IMG/VR virus record: IMGVR_UViG_3300042539_000311
Span: 1-29,597 of that record
Source of the DNA: a virus
Reading direction: 5' to 3' (one strand)
Length of the DNA stretch: 29,597 nt
Shown here: positions 13,916-21,443 of the stretch, in pieces
Layout: every line of letters starts with the position of its first letter
Numbering within the stretch: the first letter of the stretch is position 1
Notes under the pieces: model-generated
Told to the model about the DNA's origin: nothing
The model's input: the letters and a program-made list of their open reading frames with translations, nothing else
Database searches by the model: none
Made by a program: the position numbers and the translations under genes

Positions 13916-14940
13916 TGGGCACCTTTCAAGAAGTGATCAGTGGCAATCTGCTTCAACTGATTTTGAAGATCAATGTCTTCACGAACTGCCTGGAGCAGGT
14001 TTTCTTTACCCTGCCACTTCTGGTCGTTGAAGTTGTAGTAAGCACCGCCCCGCTTGATGACCTCAATAGCGATACAGATGTTGACAGCATCTTTGACGGT
14101 ATCAAAGTCACCAAGTTGGAATCCCTTGGTGTCCGCAAAGTAGAAGTCCACCTGGGCAGTCTGCTGCGGTCGGTACGTCTTGTTCTTAAGAGTACGAGCA
14201 CGGATGATCTGACCAACGGTCTCGTCTTTATCTTTGAGCCACTCATCACGAGCCACTTCAACACGACTGAAGTAGTGGAAGTTCTTAGCCTTACCACCGG
14301 GAGTAGTACGCGGGTCACCGTACATAACGCCGATCTTCTCTCGCCACTGGTTGATGATCAACCCGGTGCAGCCACGATCTTCAAGAACGAGAGAACGGCG
14401 TTGAGCCTTTGACGACTTGCGCAAGAACTTGCCGGTGATGCGGGCACCAAGACCCATGGTCATCTCCAGCATCTCCTTTTCATCTTCCACCGTGGGGACA
14501 AGGGCCGGAAGCGAGTCGATGACGATGCAGTCAACCGCACGGTTGTCCAAAGACCGAAGCACCAGGTCATAAGCGTGCTCCATGATATTGGTCTCTACCA
14601 CCCACAACCGATCCAAATCAACCCCAATGGCAGCGGCGTAATCAGGAACGAACTCCTCGGCAGCTACCCACATGGCGATCCAGTCGGGATCTGCTGCCTG
14701 GTTAGCGGCAATCGTTTTATATGCCAGGGCGGTCTTACCGGAACTCTCGTTACCAATGATCTCAGACCACTGGTTCGTAGGCCACCCACCACCAAGCATA
14801 AGGTCGAACGCCAGTACGCCAGTGGTGATACGAGGCAGGTCTCCCTTTACCTGACTACCTTGGATGATGATGTCGTCACCGTACTTCTTGTTTACGGCAG
14901 CGACAATAGAAGCGAGGTTCTCCCTCTGCTCAAGTTTCAT
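13912..14940 (-). CDS. recA: RecA recombinase
   Basis: 342 aa from the ATG at 14940, which has AGGAG just upstream (an earlier in-frame start adds 22 residues but runs into the preceding gene). It contains the Walker A GNESSGKT, Walker B-like CIVIDSLPALVP, and NQWREKIGVMYGDPRTTPGG, the RecA loop-2 region. RecA promotes strand exchange; phage copies act in recombination-dependent replication or repair. It is close to bacterial RecA in length and in central motifs, lacking only part of the usual C-terminal extension. It is followed at once by the HD-domain gene. Confidence 0.92.
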   Translation of the reverse strand: MKLEQRENLASIVAAVNKKYGDDIIIQGSQVKGDLPRITTGVLAFDLMLGGGWPTNQWSEIIGNESSGKTALAYKTIAANQAADPDWIAMWVAAEEFVPDYAAAIGVDLDRLWVVETNIMEHAYDLVLRSLDNRAVDCIVIDSLPALVPTVEDEKEMLEMTMGLGARITGKFLRKSSKAQRRSLVLEDRGCTGLIINQWREKIGVMYGDPRTTPGGKAKNFHYFSRVEVARDEWLKDKDETVGQIIRARTLKNKTYRPQQTAQVDFYFADTKGFQLGDFDTVKDAVNICIAIEVIKRGGAYYNFNDQKWQGKENLLQAVREDIDLQNQLKQIATDHFLKGAQ

Positions 14941-14951
14941 GATGCTCCTAG

Positions 14952-15347
14952 TCAGACGGCCCAGTTGGCCTGGTCGCCCTGATCGTATAGACCGTTGTAA
15001 CCACAACTAAAGCAGCGTGGTGCTGGCGCGTGCCCTGAGATACCGCCCTTAGAGCGAGAGAACACGAGGTGTGACCCGCACGAAGGGCAAGACAGGTTAC
15101 CTTCACGGCGGGTAGCCTCGCCACCCTGCCACAGTCGAAGTGCTTCACCCATTGGGATCTGGTCAGATGGTGCACGACGAGGATCTAACAGGTTAGCGTT
15201 AGCAGGAGCAGGCTGAACGGCCTGCTGCTGAACGGGAACCTGTACAGGAAACCTGACAGGTGGAGACACTGGTGGTGTGGCCGAGCGCTGGGGTGTGGGG
15301 GGCGTTTGGCTCTGCAACCGGCGACTGTACCAGTCTGCGTTACTCAT
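14952..15347 (-). CDS. Pro-rich protein with C-terminal zinc ribbon
   Basis: 131 aa. The first 50 residues are Pro/Gln/Val-rich and likely disordered (VSPPVRFPVQVPVQQQAVQP). The C-terminus has SCPSCGSHLVF (C87, C90) and RCFSCGYNGL (C112, C115), a four-cysteine zinc ribbon. It lies between DNA polymerase and recA, so it may be a DNA-binding accessory of replication. The ATG overlaps the previous stop by 8 nt. Confidence 0.7.
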   Translation of the reverse strand: MSNADWYSRRLQSQTPPTPQRSATPPVSPPVRFPVQVPVQQQAVQPAPANANLLDPRRAPSDQIPMGEALRLWQGGEATRREGNLSCPSCGSHLVFSRSKGGISGHAPAPRCFSCGYNGLYDQGDQANWAV

Positions 15348-15747
15348 CTAGATCCTCAACAACTGATGAAAACAATTCGCTAATGAACTCTGCTGTGTTT
15401 CCTTCGACCATCTCAAGATCGGGAGACAATGTTAACATACCTTTATCCAGAAGGTGTGAAATGGTTGCAGCGCTGTAAGCAACGAGCACTTCACGGGTAT
15501 GTTCTCTCTCGTCCTCGGATAGGTCGTTTTCCTCAGTAGTAACCTCAAGCGTCCAATCAATACACTTCTGAACTTGTTTCATAATGCCAGAGCCAGAGAG
15601 GATGACCCACTTATGAATAGTGTCCAGCACTTCGCTCTGCTGCACATCCTCTGAGGGCGTGGAGAACCCAGCACTGTGCGCAATCCGCTGGCCGTTCAGC
15701 ACAGACAGGGCTAGGAAGAAGTTACGCTTGTCAATTACGTCGTTCAT
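15340..15747 (-). CDS. Acidic helical hypothetical protein (135 aa)
   Basis: 135 aa, acidic and helical (TEENDLSEDEREHTREVLVA; VEGNTAEFISELFSSVVEDL). No recognisable domain. ATGA overlap with the DNA polymerase stop shows translational coupling to it, and the following zinc-ribbon gene overlaps by 8 nt. A replisome-associated role is a guess based on position. Confidence 0.65.
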   Translation of the reverse strand: MNDVIDKRNFFLALSVLNGQRIAHSAGFSTPSEDVQQSEVLDTIHKWVILSGSGIMKQVQKCIDWTLEVTTEENDLSEDEREHTREVLVAYSAATISHLLDKGMLTLSPDLEMVEGNTAEFISELFSSVVEDLDE

Positions 15748-17828
15748 TTACCCTTACCCTCGTCCCAACTATGAGCGGAATGGCAAGAAACCTTGAGAGG
15801 AATCCCAAGGTTTACTCTACCATCACCCATAGCCGCAGTCAGGATGCTCTTCATATCCGATGCCTGCTCAGAGGGTACGGCAACCACAAGTTCGTCGTGA
15901 ACCTGAACCAACATCTGAGCGTCAGTTCCCTGGAAAGCGTCATAGCACGCCACCATTGCTTGCTTACAGATATCAGACGCAGTGCCCTGAACAATGGCGT
16001 TCACTGCCTGGCGTTCTGCTCGCGCCCGAAGACCATCATCGGATGACCGGAGGTCGGGTAGTCGACGGCGACGCCCAGACATAGTGGTGACATAACCATG
16101 GGCTACGCCTTCAGCAACTGCCTGCCGCTTCCACTTGGTTATGCCTATGAACTGTTTGTTGTAATAAGCCAAAAACTGCTTAGCCAGATCCTCTGGGATA
16201 CGGGCAGCCTTTGCCAACTTAGTGGCACCACCCCCGTACGCTGCCAAGAAGTTGGCACCCTTGCCCATCTGCCGCTCTTCTGCAGTGATGTCAGCAAGGT
16301 CTTTACCAAGGCAGAGAGCCGCAGCACCAGCGTGAATGTCAGCACCAGTAAGGAAGAACTCGCTCATCTTCTTGTCTTGAGAGAACATGCACATGATACG
16401 GAGTTCGATCTGGTCGTAGTCAGCCACCAGCAAGGTGTACTCATCTGGGGCCACAAACAAACTACGGATGTCGCTGTCACGAGGAATGTTCTGCAGGTTA
16501 GGGTTTGAAGCACTCAGACGACCTGTAACCGTGCGGTGCAGGTTGAAGTTCGGGTGCAGACGACCCTTTACAAGTTGTGGCAGCAACCCGTCTACGTAGG
16601 TAGACACAGACTTCTTTATGTCTGAGTACTCCAGAAGCATGGGGATAACAGGGTGTTTGTCTTCTAACTTGCGCAGTGTCTCTTCGTCAACAGACGCTTG
16701 ACCGCCAGGGGTCAACTTAGAGGGCTTCAACCCCAGACCCCCCTGCGCCTTTTTGGCAAAGAGAAGATCTTGCCTATGGCGAGTACTTCCAGGGTTGAAC
16801 CCCACTGGGGCGTACTGGTACATGTCAAGCATCAGTTCATCTAACCGACGATCCAAGTTCTTACCCAGGGTCTTCATCGCACGGTGGTTGACAGGGATGC
16901 CGTTGTCTTCCATCGCCATCAGTACGCGCAGTACCTGTGAGTCCTGCGTAAAGCAGTTCATCAACACTGGGTCTTTCACGAGCCTGCCCATCAACTTCTG
17001 ATAGAGCAACCAGGTCCAGCGAACATCTAGATGCAGGTAACGAGCAGCCGATAAGAACGGCACCTCGGTGATGACCGCGCCCAGTTTCCCATCAAGGTTG
17101 TAGGGGTTGAACCCCTCAAAGTTGAGGGCAATGAGTGCTTCCAATGAGTACGCCATTAGGTTCTCATTGAGTACGTGCTGAATCAGCATGGTGTCGTAGA
17201 ACGGCCCAGTTGGGAGGTCACCACCGAAGTACTTGCGTACAGACCGGGCATCGAACTTAACGTTGTGGCCGATCTTCACAGCGTCGCCAAAGAAGATGGG
17301 ACGAAGAGTGTCAAACACCACAGACTTAGGTAACTGCTCAGGAGGGGGAGAGAACACAGCGGGCTTGAAAAAGGAAGCCTTTGCTAAAGACTCCTTACCG
17401 CTCTTTAACACCTTGCGGTAGCCAGGTGGTGGCACTGTTGAGCCGTCACCACGGAGTGCTGGTTCCAACACCGACCCATTCGGATGCCCAACCGGAATCA
17501 CCCACGACTTGCCAGTGACCGCTATGCCTAGCCAGATCACTTCGTTACGCAGAGGATCTAGCGCAAGGGTCTTCGTCCAGCGCTCAACAATGGAGTCTTT
17601 GGAGCGCTTCAGTACGTCAGGATGGGTGCTCTTCAAAGTGGTGGAGTGAAGTTTCCACTCGTCTTCGATCTGGGCGAGAACATCTGGGTGCCGGGAAACA
17701 ACTCCACGCGTTTCTACGTCGAAGCAGAACTCACCGTGCTCTTCTACCGCACGAACTATCTCCTGCAGACCTTCGACCGTAAAAACGATATGGGGGGCAT
17801 TGCTGCCCCCCAAACCGTCGAATGCCAT
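15744..17828 (-). CDS. polA: Family A DNA polymerase (Pol I) with 3'-5' exonuclease
   Basis: 694 aa. The exonuclease domain shows FDVET (D37, E39), GHNVKFDARS (D193) and YLHLD (Y264, D268). The polymerase domain shows TGRLSASNPNLQNIPR (435-450), motif A LLVADYDQIELRI (D470), motif B R519-x3-K523-x3-F527-x3-Y531-G and motif C VQVHDELV (H644-D645-E646). All catalytic carboxylates are present. Phe at 527 is the usual residue that excludes dideoxynucleotides. There is no 5'-3' exonuclease domain, as is usual in phage enzymes. It starts 6 nt after the ssDNA-binding protein gene and is the phage replicative polymerase. Confidence 0.95.
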   Translation of the reverse strand: MAFDGLGGSNAPHIVFTVEGLQEIVRAVEEHGEFCFDVETRGVVSRHPDVLAQIEDEWKLHSTTLKSTHPDVLKRSKDSIVERWTKTLALDPLRNEVIWLGIAVTGKSWVIPVGHPNGSVLEPALRGDGSTVPPPGYRKVLKSGKESLAKASFFKPAVFSPPPEQLPKSVVFDTLRPIFFGDAVKIGHNVKFDARSVRKYFGGDLPTGPFYDTMLIQHVLNENLMAYSLEALIALNFEGFNPYNLDGKLGAVITEVPFLSAARYLHLDVRWTWLLYQKLMGRLVKDPVLMNCFTQDSQVLRVLMAMEDNGIPVNHRAMKTLGKNLDRRLDELMLDMYQYAPVGFNPGSTRHRQDLLFAKKAQGGLGLKPSKLTPGGQASVDEETLRKLEDKHPVIPMLLEYSDIKKSVSTYVDGLLPQLVKGRLHPNFNLHRTVTGRLSASNPNLQNIPRDSDIRSLFVAPDEYTLLVADYDQIELRIMCMFSQDKKMSEFFLTGADIHAGAAALCLGKDLADITAEERQMGKGANFLAAYGGGATKLAKAARIPEDLAKQFLAYYNKQFIGITKWKRQAVAEGVAHGYVTTMSGRRRRLPDLRSSDDGLRARAERQAVNAIVQGTASDICKQAMVACYDAFQGTDAQMLVQVHDELVVAVPSEQASDMKSILTAAMGDGRVNLGIPLKVSCHSAHSWDEGKGK

Positions 17829-17834
17829 AAAGGA

Positions 17835-18497
17835 TCAGTCGTCCTGCTCTTCAAACGCAACCGTCTTGAGGGTCTTGTAGTCAGGAACGGGCACGATGTC
17901 GGGGCCGTAACCCTGTGAGCGCAGAACCTTGATGGTGGCCTCGTCAAGAGGAGACACCCCGAAGTCATCAAGGAGATCACGTTCCTTGATGGGCTGGTGG
18001 TTGGTGAGCGAGGTAGTGCCCTCACCAGTGCGGCTTACCGCCCAGTAGTTCTTGGTAAGTGGACCCATGCGAGGGTCGGTGTGGAAGTTCTTCAACTGGT
18101 CTACAACCTTGATGCCGACCTCATACGAGCGCACCACAGGTTCGATTTCCCGCTCCAGCAAGATCACGTTGAAAGCAAACTTACCGGGGGCACGACTACC
18201 CATATCGCACAGGGGGCAACCCTTTGGGTCAATGTCCCGAATGCAGGTGAACGACTGCTGACCCTTGCGACCATCCAACCAGTGCGAGTGCCAGGAGGCG
18301 TATGGCTCATCCTCCAAGAACTTGATGATGATTGGCTCAGCAGCAACCTTGAGCCGCTGCGCGTACGGGCTGTTTGCCGTCTTCAACTTGTCGGCTGCTG
18401 CCCACCCACGGTTGATGATGCGTGGCTGTGGGGGAGTGGTTGTCTGGACTGGTGATTCAGTCTCTGCTGTTTCGTCGGCGTCGTCGTAACGTCCCAT
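17835..18497 (-). CDS. Phage single-stranded DNA-binding protein (gp32-like)
   Basis: 220 aa. The centre has EPYASWHSHWLDGRKGQQSF, then CIRDIDPKGCPLCDMG (C85, C94, C97), with a nearby His pair (H70/H72) giving a likely zinc knuckle, and PGKFAFNVILLERE strands of an OB-like fold. The C-terminus is acidic (KTVAFEEQDD), the typical partner-binding tail of SSB proteins. It sits directly before DNA polymerase. Assigned as ssDNA-binding from this pattern and its position, as in other actinophage annotations I recall. The leader holds a (AC)12 repeat and a GAGGT ribosome site. Confidence 0.72.
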   Translation of the reverse strand: MGRYDDADETAETESPVQTTTPPQPRIINRGWAAADKLKTANSPYAQRLKVAAEPIIIKFLEDEPYASWHSHWLDGRKGQQSFTCIRDIDPKGCPLCDMGSRAPGKFAFNVILLEREIEPVVRSYEVGIKVVDQLKNFHTDPRMGPLTKNYWAVSRTGEGTTSLTNHQPIKERDLLDDFGVSPLDEATIKVLRSQGYGPDIVPVPDYKTLKTVAFEEQDD

Positions 18498-18510
18498 GAT
18501 GTTTACCTCA

Positions 18511-18534
18511 GTGTGTGTGTGTGTGTGTGTGTGT
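18511..18534. repeat. (GT)12 microsatellite in the SSB leader
   Basis: Twelve uninterrupted GT units (AC on the coding strand) fill the gap between the stop of the MerR-like gene and the ribosome site of the ssDNA-binding protein gene. Such perfect dinucleotide runs are rare in compact phage genomes and can change length by slippage, altering gene spacing. Could also be an assembly or sequencing ambiguity in length. Confidence 0.9.
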
Positions 18535-18968
18535 TAGTCGGAGGGCCAATTGGTTCTGATGAACTCACGGAACCCTACCCAGTTGGGTGCCTTGTGGTCG
18601 TCCAACCGGAACCGTTCGACTGCCTCCACTAGACACTCTACTTGATTCTTCGTGTAAAGCCTACGACCCTTCGTCGGTTTTCCTGGCAACTGCGTACCAG
18701 CCGGTGGGGCAGTGCGGTACTTCACCTTGGGTATCCAACCACGCTGCTCCCACATCCGCACCGTAACGGGCTTACGGTTCAGGGCGCGAGCCAACTCCCC
18801 CACAGTAAAGAACTCACGGTCAACGCCACCCATGCGGTACACCTTGGACTTTGCGCCGTTGAGGTAGTCGTTTGCTACCGGCTTGTTAGCCGGGGCTGTG
18901 CGGTTACGGGGCTTAGTGTTACCTGGGTAGTCAGGAAGATCTCTGAACAGATCAAGTGGATCAGACAC
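18534..18968 (-). CDS. MerR-like helix-turn-helix protein
   Basis: 144 aa from GTG at 18968, which has GAGGAGG six bases upstream; the longer in-frame version lacks a ribosome site and overlaps several genes. The C-terminal half carries FFTVGELARALNRKPVTVRM then WEQRGWIPK and a KGRRLYTKNQVECLVEAVE segment, a MerR-type winged HTH with its typical R..Y. The N-terminal half is Pro/Asn-rich. It is the last gene of the small-gene array and precedes the SSB gene. A DNA-binding regulator is likely; target unknown. Confidence 0.78.
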   Translation of the reverse strand: MSDPLDLFRDLPDYPGNTKPRNRTAPANKPVANDYLNGAKSKVYRMGGVDREFFTVGELARALNRKPVTVRMWEQRGWIPKVKYRTAPPAGTQLPGKPTKGRRLYTKNQVECLVEAVERFRLDDHKAPNWVGFREFIRTNWPSD

Positions 18969-19200
18969 GGCGGGCCTCCTCAAGTTCGTGGTACAAATCA
19001 AACGGGATTTCAACCGTGACGTGCGTGGTGCGGTCTGATCCGTCACATGCCAGCACAGAATCGACCAGTGCCCGCAACCGTTCGATCTCGGCACGGGCGG
19101 CGGCGAACCGTTCCCGATAGAACTGGGCACCGCCCAAGCCGCCCCACTGTTCGGCAGCGGCTTCCTCTTCGGCAAGCCAATCGCAAATGTCACCGCTCAC
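18961..19200 (-). CDS. Array gene: VSGDI-type coiled-coil protein (79 aa)
   Basis: 79 aa starting at the cassette GTG (VSGDICDWLAEEEAAAEQWG) and containing AARAEIERLRALVDS, the recurrent EIERLRA helix of this array, then THVTVEIPFDLYHEL and an EEARRV end that overlaps the next cassette. The ribosome site GAGGGAGG lies ahead of the GTG. Probably a short coiled-coil protein; no function is known. Confidence 0.7.
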   Translation of the reverse strand: MSGDICDWLAEEEAAAEQWGGLGGAQFYRERFAAARAEIERLRALVDSVLACDGSDRTTHVTVEIPFDLYHELEEARRV

Positions 19201-19438
19201 GCCGGGCCTCCCTCGGGTGGAGCAGGGCCTTGACCTGGCGCATGGCGTCGGCGTAGCCACGCTCACGCTCCATTGCCAGCAGTTGGGCGGCTGGGGTCAT
19301 GTGAAACCCGGCTAACCGGATCGTGTCGGGCAGTGCGTCGATGGCGTCAAGCACGTTGGCGGCGTCGCCACACACGATGTTGTTCATGCACATGCTGTCA
19401 AGATGATTTCGCAACCGCTCCACAATGTCACCGCTCAC
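19190..19438 (-). CDS. Array gene: DIVERLR-type protein (82 aa)
   Basis: 82 aa: VSGDIVERLRNHLDSMCMNN, a middle with CGDAANVLDAIDALPDTIRL, and the end HPREARRER formed by the next cassette. The DIVERLR...AA(D/N) pattern is familiar from many small phage proteins of unknown function. It overlaps the following gene by 11 nt and the previous by 4 nt. A GTG start with GGGAG ahead is used. Confidence 0.68.
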   Translation of the reverse strand: MSGDIVERLRNHLDSMCMNNIVCGDAANVLDAIDALPDTIRLAGFHMTPAAQLLAMERERGYADAMRQVKALLHPREARRER

Positions 19439-19749
19439 GACGGGTCTCCCACATGTGCAGCGCTGGCGCTACCGTTGGTGAGCGCCTCTCGGGCCGTGCG
19501 GATGCACGTCTCCAGCGCCAGGCGAACGGCACGCTCGTCGGCAACAAGGGCGTGCTGCGCTGCGTCTGCACCGCCTGGCAGCGACATGGTGGGGCTGGAG
19601 ATGTACCGCAGAGCAGCACGCAGCCGCTCCATCTCGGCACCCAGCCGTTCGATCTCGTCGGCAGCATTGCTGTAGAGCGATGCAATGGCTGGGATCGGTA
19701 CGGTCTGGTGCGCGTCACGCAGCCGTTCCACGATGTCTCGCTCACTCAC
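19435..19749 (-). CDS. Array gene: DIVERLR/NAADEIERL coiled-coil protein (104 aa)
   Basis: 104 aa beginning VSERDIVERLRDAHQTVPIP, with YSNAADEIERLGAEMERLRA, the best copy of the DIVERLR...AADEIERLRA pattern common in uncharacterised phage proteins. A Gly-Ala-rich tail follows. The start uses a cassette variant (GAGGAGGCCCGCC before GTG). Probably a helical hairpin or coiled-coil; role unknown. Confidence 0.72.
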   Translation of the reverse strand: MSERDIVERLRDAHQTVPIPAIASLYSNAADEIERLGAEMERLRAALRYISSPTMSLPGGADAAQHALVADERAVRLALETCIRTAREALTNGSASAAHVGDPS

Positions 19750-19993
19750 GGCGGGCCTCCTCGTATGCCTGTCGGTACTCGGGGTTAGCAAGGCGGGCAG
19801 CGAAATACCGCTCAGCCCCCGTCATCGACGCACGACGGGCATTCTTGTAGGCGGCAAGCGCTACGTCAGCAAGGCGATCGGACCATGACCGATTGCTACT
19901 CTTGGTTGCTCGCAGCGCGTCGGCCAATCTGTCGGCCAGCGCCCGCTCGGCGGCGAGGTCGTCCAGTAACTGCTGAATGAGGTCACCGCTCAC
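19742..19993 (-). CDS. Array gene: VSGDL-type Ala/Arg-rich helical protein (83 aa)
   Basis: 83 aa: VSGDLIQQLLDDLAAERALA then DRLADALRATKSSNRSWSDR and ERYFAARLANPEYRQAYEEA, ending EARRE in the next cassette. Almost wholly helical with a heptad-like pattern in the first half. GTG start overlaps the preceding stop by 4 nt. No family recognised beyond the array itself. Confidence 0.68.
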   Translation of the reverse strand: MSGDLIQQLLDDLAAERALADRLADALRATKSSNRSWSDRLADVALAAYKNARRASMTGAERYFAARLANPEYRQAYEEARRE

Positions 19994-20196
19994 GACACGC
20001 ACTCCAGTGCTTCGGCGTAGCGGGGGCTGGGCGCATAACCCGAGTTCTCGCAGTCGGTCAGCAATTCGGCAAGTAAGCCTCGCAGCCGGTCGATCTCGGC
20101 CCACAATGTCTCACGTTCGCAGACCACGATGGGCTGGTCGCCGCTGGGGATCTGCCTACAACGATCTGTCGGCGTCACGATGTCGTCGTCAAGCAC
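19990..20196 (-). CDS. Array gene: small EIDRLRG-containing protein (68 aa)
   Basis: 68 aa from GTG at 20196 (VLDDDIVTPTDRCRQIPSGD), containing ETLWAEIDRLRGLLAELL, the array's recurrent helix. The GTG overlaps the end of the 78-aa gene by 8 nt (GTGCTTGA), with GGGAG about 10 bases upstream. Its start does not use the standard cassette but its end does (ALECVS-stop inside the next cassette). Confidence 0.65.
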   Translation of the reverse strand: MLDDDIVTPTDRCRQIPSGDQPIVVCERETLWAEIDRLRGLLAELLTDCENSGYAPSPRYAEALECVS

Positions 20197-20425
20197 GATC
20201 GACCATCTCCCAGCCGTAAGCCTCGCACTGCTCCATCCACCATCCGCGCTGGTAGTCCAGGCCACCCCATCGGCCGGAGAAGGAGTCGGACATGAGCACC
20301 TCGCCAGTGGAGACATGCACGATGTCAACAACCGTCTGATTGGGGAAGTGTGTCTCCCGGATGGTGACATGAGTGCGCTTCCCGCCTCGGTCACTCTCCG
20401 CCGACTGTTCGATGTTGCTCTCCAT
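20189..20425 (-). CDS. Hypothetical protein, first gene after the array's internal promoter (78 aa)
   Basis: 78 aa: MESNIEQSAESDRGGKRTHV, a beta-rich middle (TIRETHFPNQTVVDIVHVST then GEVLMSDSFSGRWGGLDYQR) and a Trp-rich end (GWWMEQCEAYGWEMVDRA). ATG start with AAGGGA five bases upstream, not the cassette. It is first in line after the predicted promoter at 20452-20481. The strand-rich, Trp-containing pattern looks like a small folded domain; no family recognised. Confidence 0.7.
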   Translation of the reverse strand: MESNIEQSAESDRGGKRTHVTIRETHFPNQTVVDIVHVSTGEVLMSDSFSGRWGGLDYQRGWWMEQCEAYGWEMVDRA

Positions 20426-20451
20426 GTGATCCCTTCTGTGCTGCTACCGGT

Positions 20452-20481
20452 ATCTTACGTCGGCAGTAACTGATAAGTCAA
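20452..20481 (-). promoter_or_regulatory. Predicted strong promoter within the small-gene array
   Basis: TTGACT (20481-20476) and TAAGAT (20457-20452) are separated by 18 bases on the minus strand. The predicted start near 20445 leaves a 20-nt leader before the ATG at 20425. The 136-nt gap (20426-20561) in which it lies is the only sizeable non-coding space in the array, and the gap also begins with a small hairpin after the stop of the upstream gene. It would drive the lower array genes, SSB, polymerase and recA. Confidence 0.62.
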
Positions 20482-20544
20482 CTGTGTAGAGCCTATCAGG
20501 GGAGATTCGTAGACCGCGAGGAATCGGTATGTTCTCCATCGACA

Positions 20545-20564
20545 TAGTTCTGTGAAAAGAACTA
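20545..20564 (-). terminator. Hairpin at the end of the Cys-rich array gene
   Basis: TAGTTCT-TTTCAC-AGAACTA forms a perfect 7-bp stem with a 6-nt loop, and its first three bases are the stop codon of the gene above. It lies just before the internal promoter. No U-run follows, so it may only slow or process the transcript, or be an operator. Confidence 0.35.
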
Positions 20565-20858
20565 GGTGTCCGCGAAGTTGACACTGATGGGGACGAGGAT
20601 GTGGTCGTTGCTGCACCGCTCCACAATGAGGTCGTACATGCACTGCATCGAACCATCCCCGTACAGCCAGGCTGGCTCCCCGTGCGTGGAGCACCAATGG
20701 AGTTCTCGGTCGTCGGCCACGGCCGCTCTTTTCTCAGTAGGCCAAACCGTGGCGCAACTGCACGACTTCGGGAAGCGGCAGCAGTCTGGGTGGTATTCGC
20801 CGTCGATGCACTCGGGCCATGCGGAGACGCAGGCTGGATGCCGGACATCACCGCTCAC
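20562..20858 (-). CDS. Array gene: Cys/His-rich protein (98 aa)
   Basis: 98 aa from the cassette GTG (VSGDVRHPACVSAWPECIDG). It contains about ten cysteines and several histidines (EYHPDCCRFPKSCSCATV; LHWCSTHGEPAWLYGDGSMQ), a pattern that suggests two zinc knuckles. It ends at the hairpin 20545-20564. The upper region shares the VSGD start with its neighbours but the body is unrelated, as if a different domain had been joined to the same start. Function unknown. Confidence 0.66.
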   Translation of the reverse strand: MSGDVRHPACVSAWPECIDGEYHPDCCRFPKSCSCATVWPTEKRAAVADDRELHWCSTHGEPAWLYGDGSMQCMYDLIVERCSNDHILVPISVNFADT

Positions 20859-21154
20859 GGCGGGCCTCCTTGTGGCCGATGATGTTGCGCAACCGGCAGT
20901 TCGGTGAGATTGAGTTCTATCGCTGCGCAGATGCGGTGATGTCCATCCCACACACGCCCGTCATCACCGAGCAGGATTGGCTCCCTGACCCCGTTTGCTG
21001 AGATGTCGGCAACGAGGTCCACCATTTGCTCTCGGTGGCAGTGCCAGAGCCACTCGCGCTCGTCGTTCCACGTCCATCGGTCGTCATACGACCCAGGTGC
21101 CCAGCCAGCCAAAAGGTCACTGAGCCTCACCCGCTCCACGCCGTCAGTGCTCAC
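20855..21154 (-). CDS. ParB/sulfiredoxin-like domain protein (99 aa)
   Basis: 99 aa with VRLSDLLAGWAPGSYDDRWT, a helical middle, and then EPILLGDDGRVWDGHHRICA followed by AIELNLTELPVA. The DGRVWDGHHR segment is the conserved core of ParB-like/sulfiredoxin-fold domains. Phage proteins with this fold can bind CTP/DNA or act as nucleases; only one domain is present, without the ParB HTH. GTG start with GGAG; its own end lies in the cassette (GGPP-stop). Confidence 0.72.
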   Translation of the reverse strand: MSTDGVERVRLSDLLAGWAPGSYDDRWTWNDEREWLWHCHREQMVDLVADISANGVREPILLGDDGRVWDGHHRICAAIELNLTELPVAQHHRPQGGPP

Positions 21155-21443
21155 TGCGCTCCTTCCATTGGGAGCAGGAAAACGGCATCAGGAATGCGTT
21201 GCCTCTCAGTGGGCCACGACATGAGACAACAACTTCTCCCGGCTCGTTGCGCTGACGAGCAACACCGCTTGCGCAATTTATGCAACTACGACTCGCCTCG
21301 GCGCGCAGTCGTTCGATCTCGTCAAGTAGTTCACGGCGGCGTGGGTCGATGTGAAACATGCCGCCAGTGCCACTAGGCGTCATTGTCCAAACGCCTTGGA
21401 TACGGCGATACTTGACGTTCCCGACCACGATGTCACCGCTCAC
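21144..21443 (-). CDS. Array gene: VSGDI-type protein with EIERLRA helix and Cys pairs (99 aa)
   Basis: 99 aa: VSGDIVVGNVKYRRIQGVWT, RRRELLDEIERLRAEASRSC and then INCASG, VSCRG and SCSQW cysteines (about five). The beta-like start, the array's coiled-coil motif and a Cys-rich end are joined in one small protein. The ribosome site is weaker than elsewhere (GGTGG). It overlaps the end of the 29-aa membrane peptide by 11 nt. Confidence 0.68.
   Translation of the reverse strand: MSGDIVVGNVKYRRIQGVWTMTPSGTGGMFHIDPRRRELLDEIERLRAEASRSCINCASGVARQRNEPGEVVVSCRGPLRGNAFLMPFSCSQWKERSEH

Noticed and set aside
18140-18160. GGTTCGATTTC resembling a tRNA T-loop
   Set aside because: No matching acceptor, D or anticodon arms are seen and the site is inside the ssDNA-binding protein gene.
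18969-19193. N-terminal extension of the MerR-like protein to 219 residues
   Set aside because: The added 75 residues overlap the 79-aa array gene in another frame, look like its out-of-frame shadow, and lack a ribosome site; the GTG at 18968 has GAGGAGG.
20444-20545. A 33-codon minus-strand ORF in the promoter gap (MSMENIPIPRGLRISPDRLY...)
   Set aside because: It reads like plausible protein, but it has no ribosome site and both promoter hexamers lie within it; not enough to call a gene.
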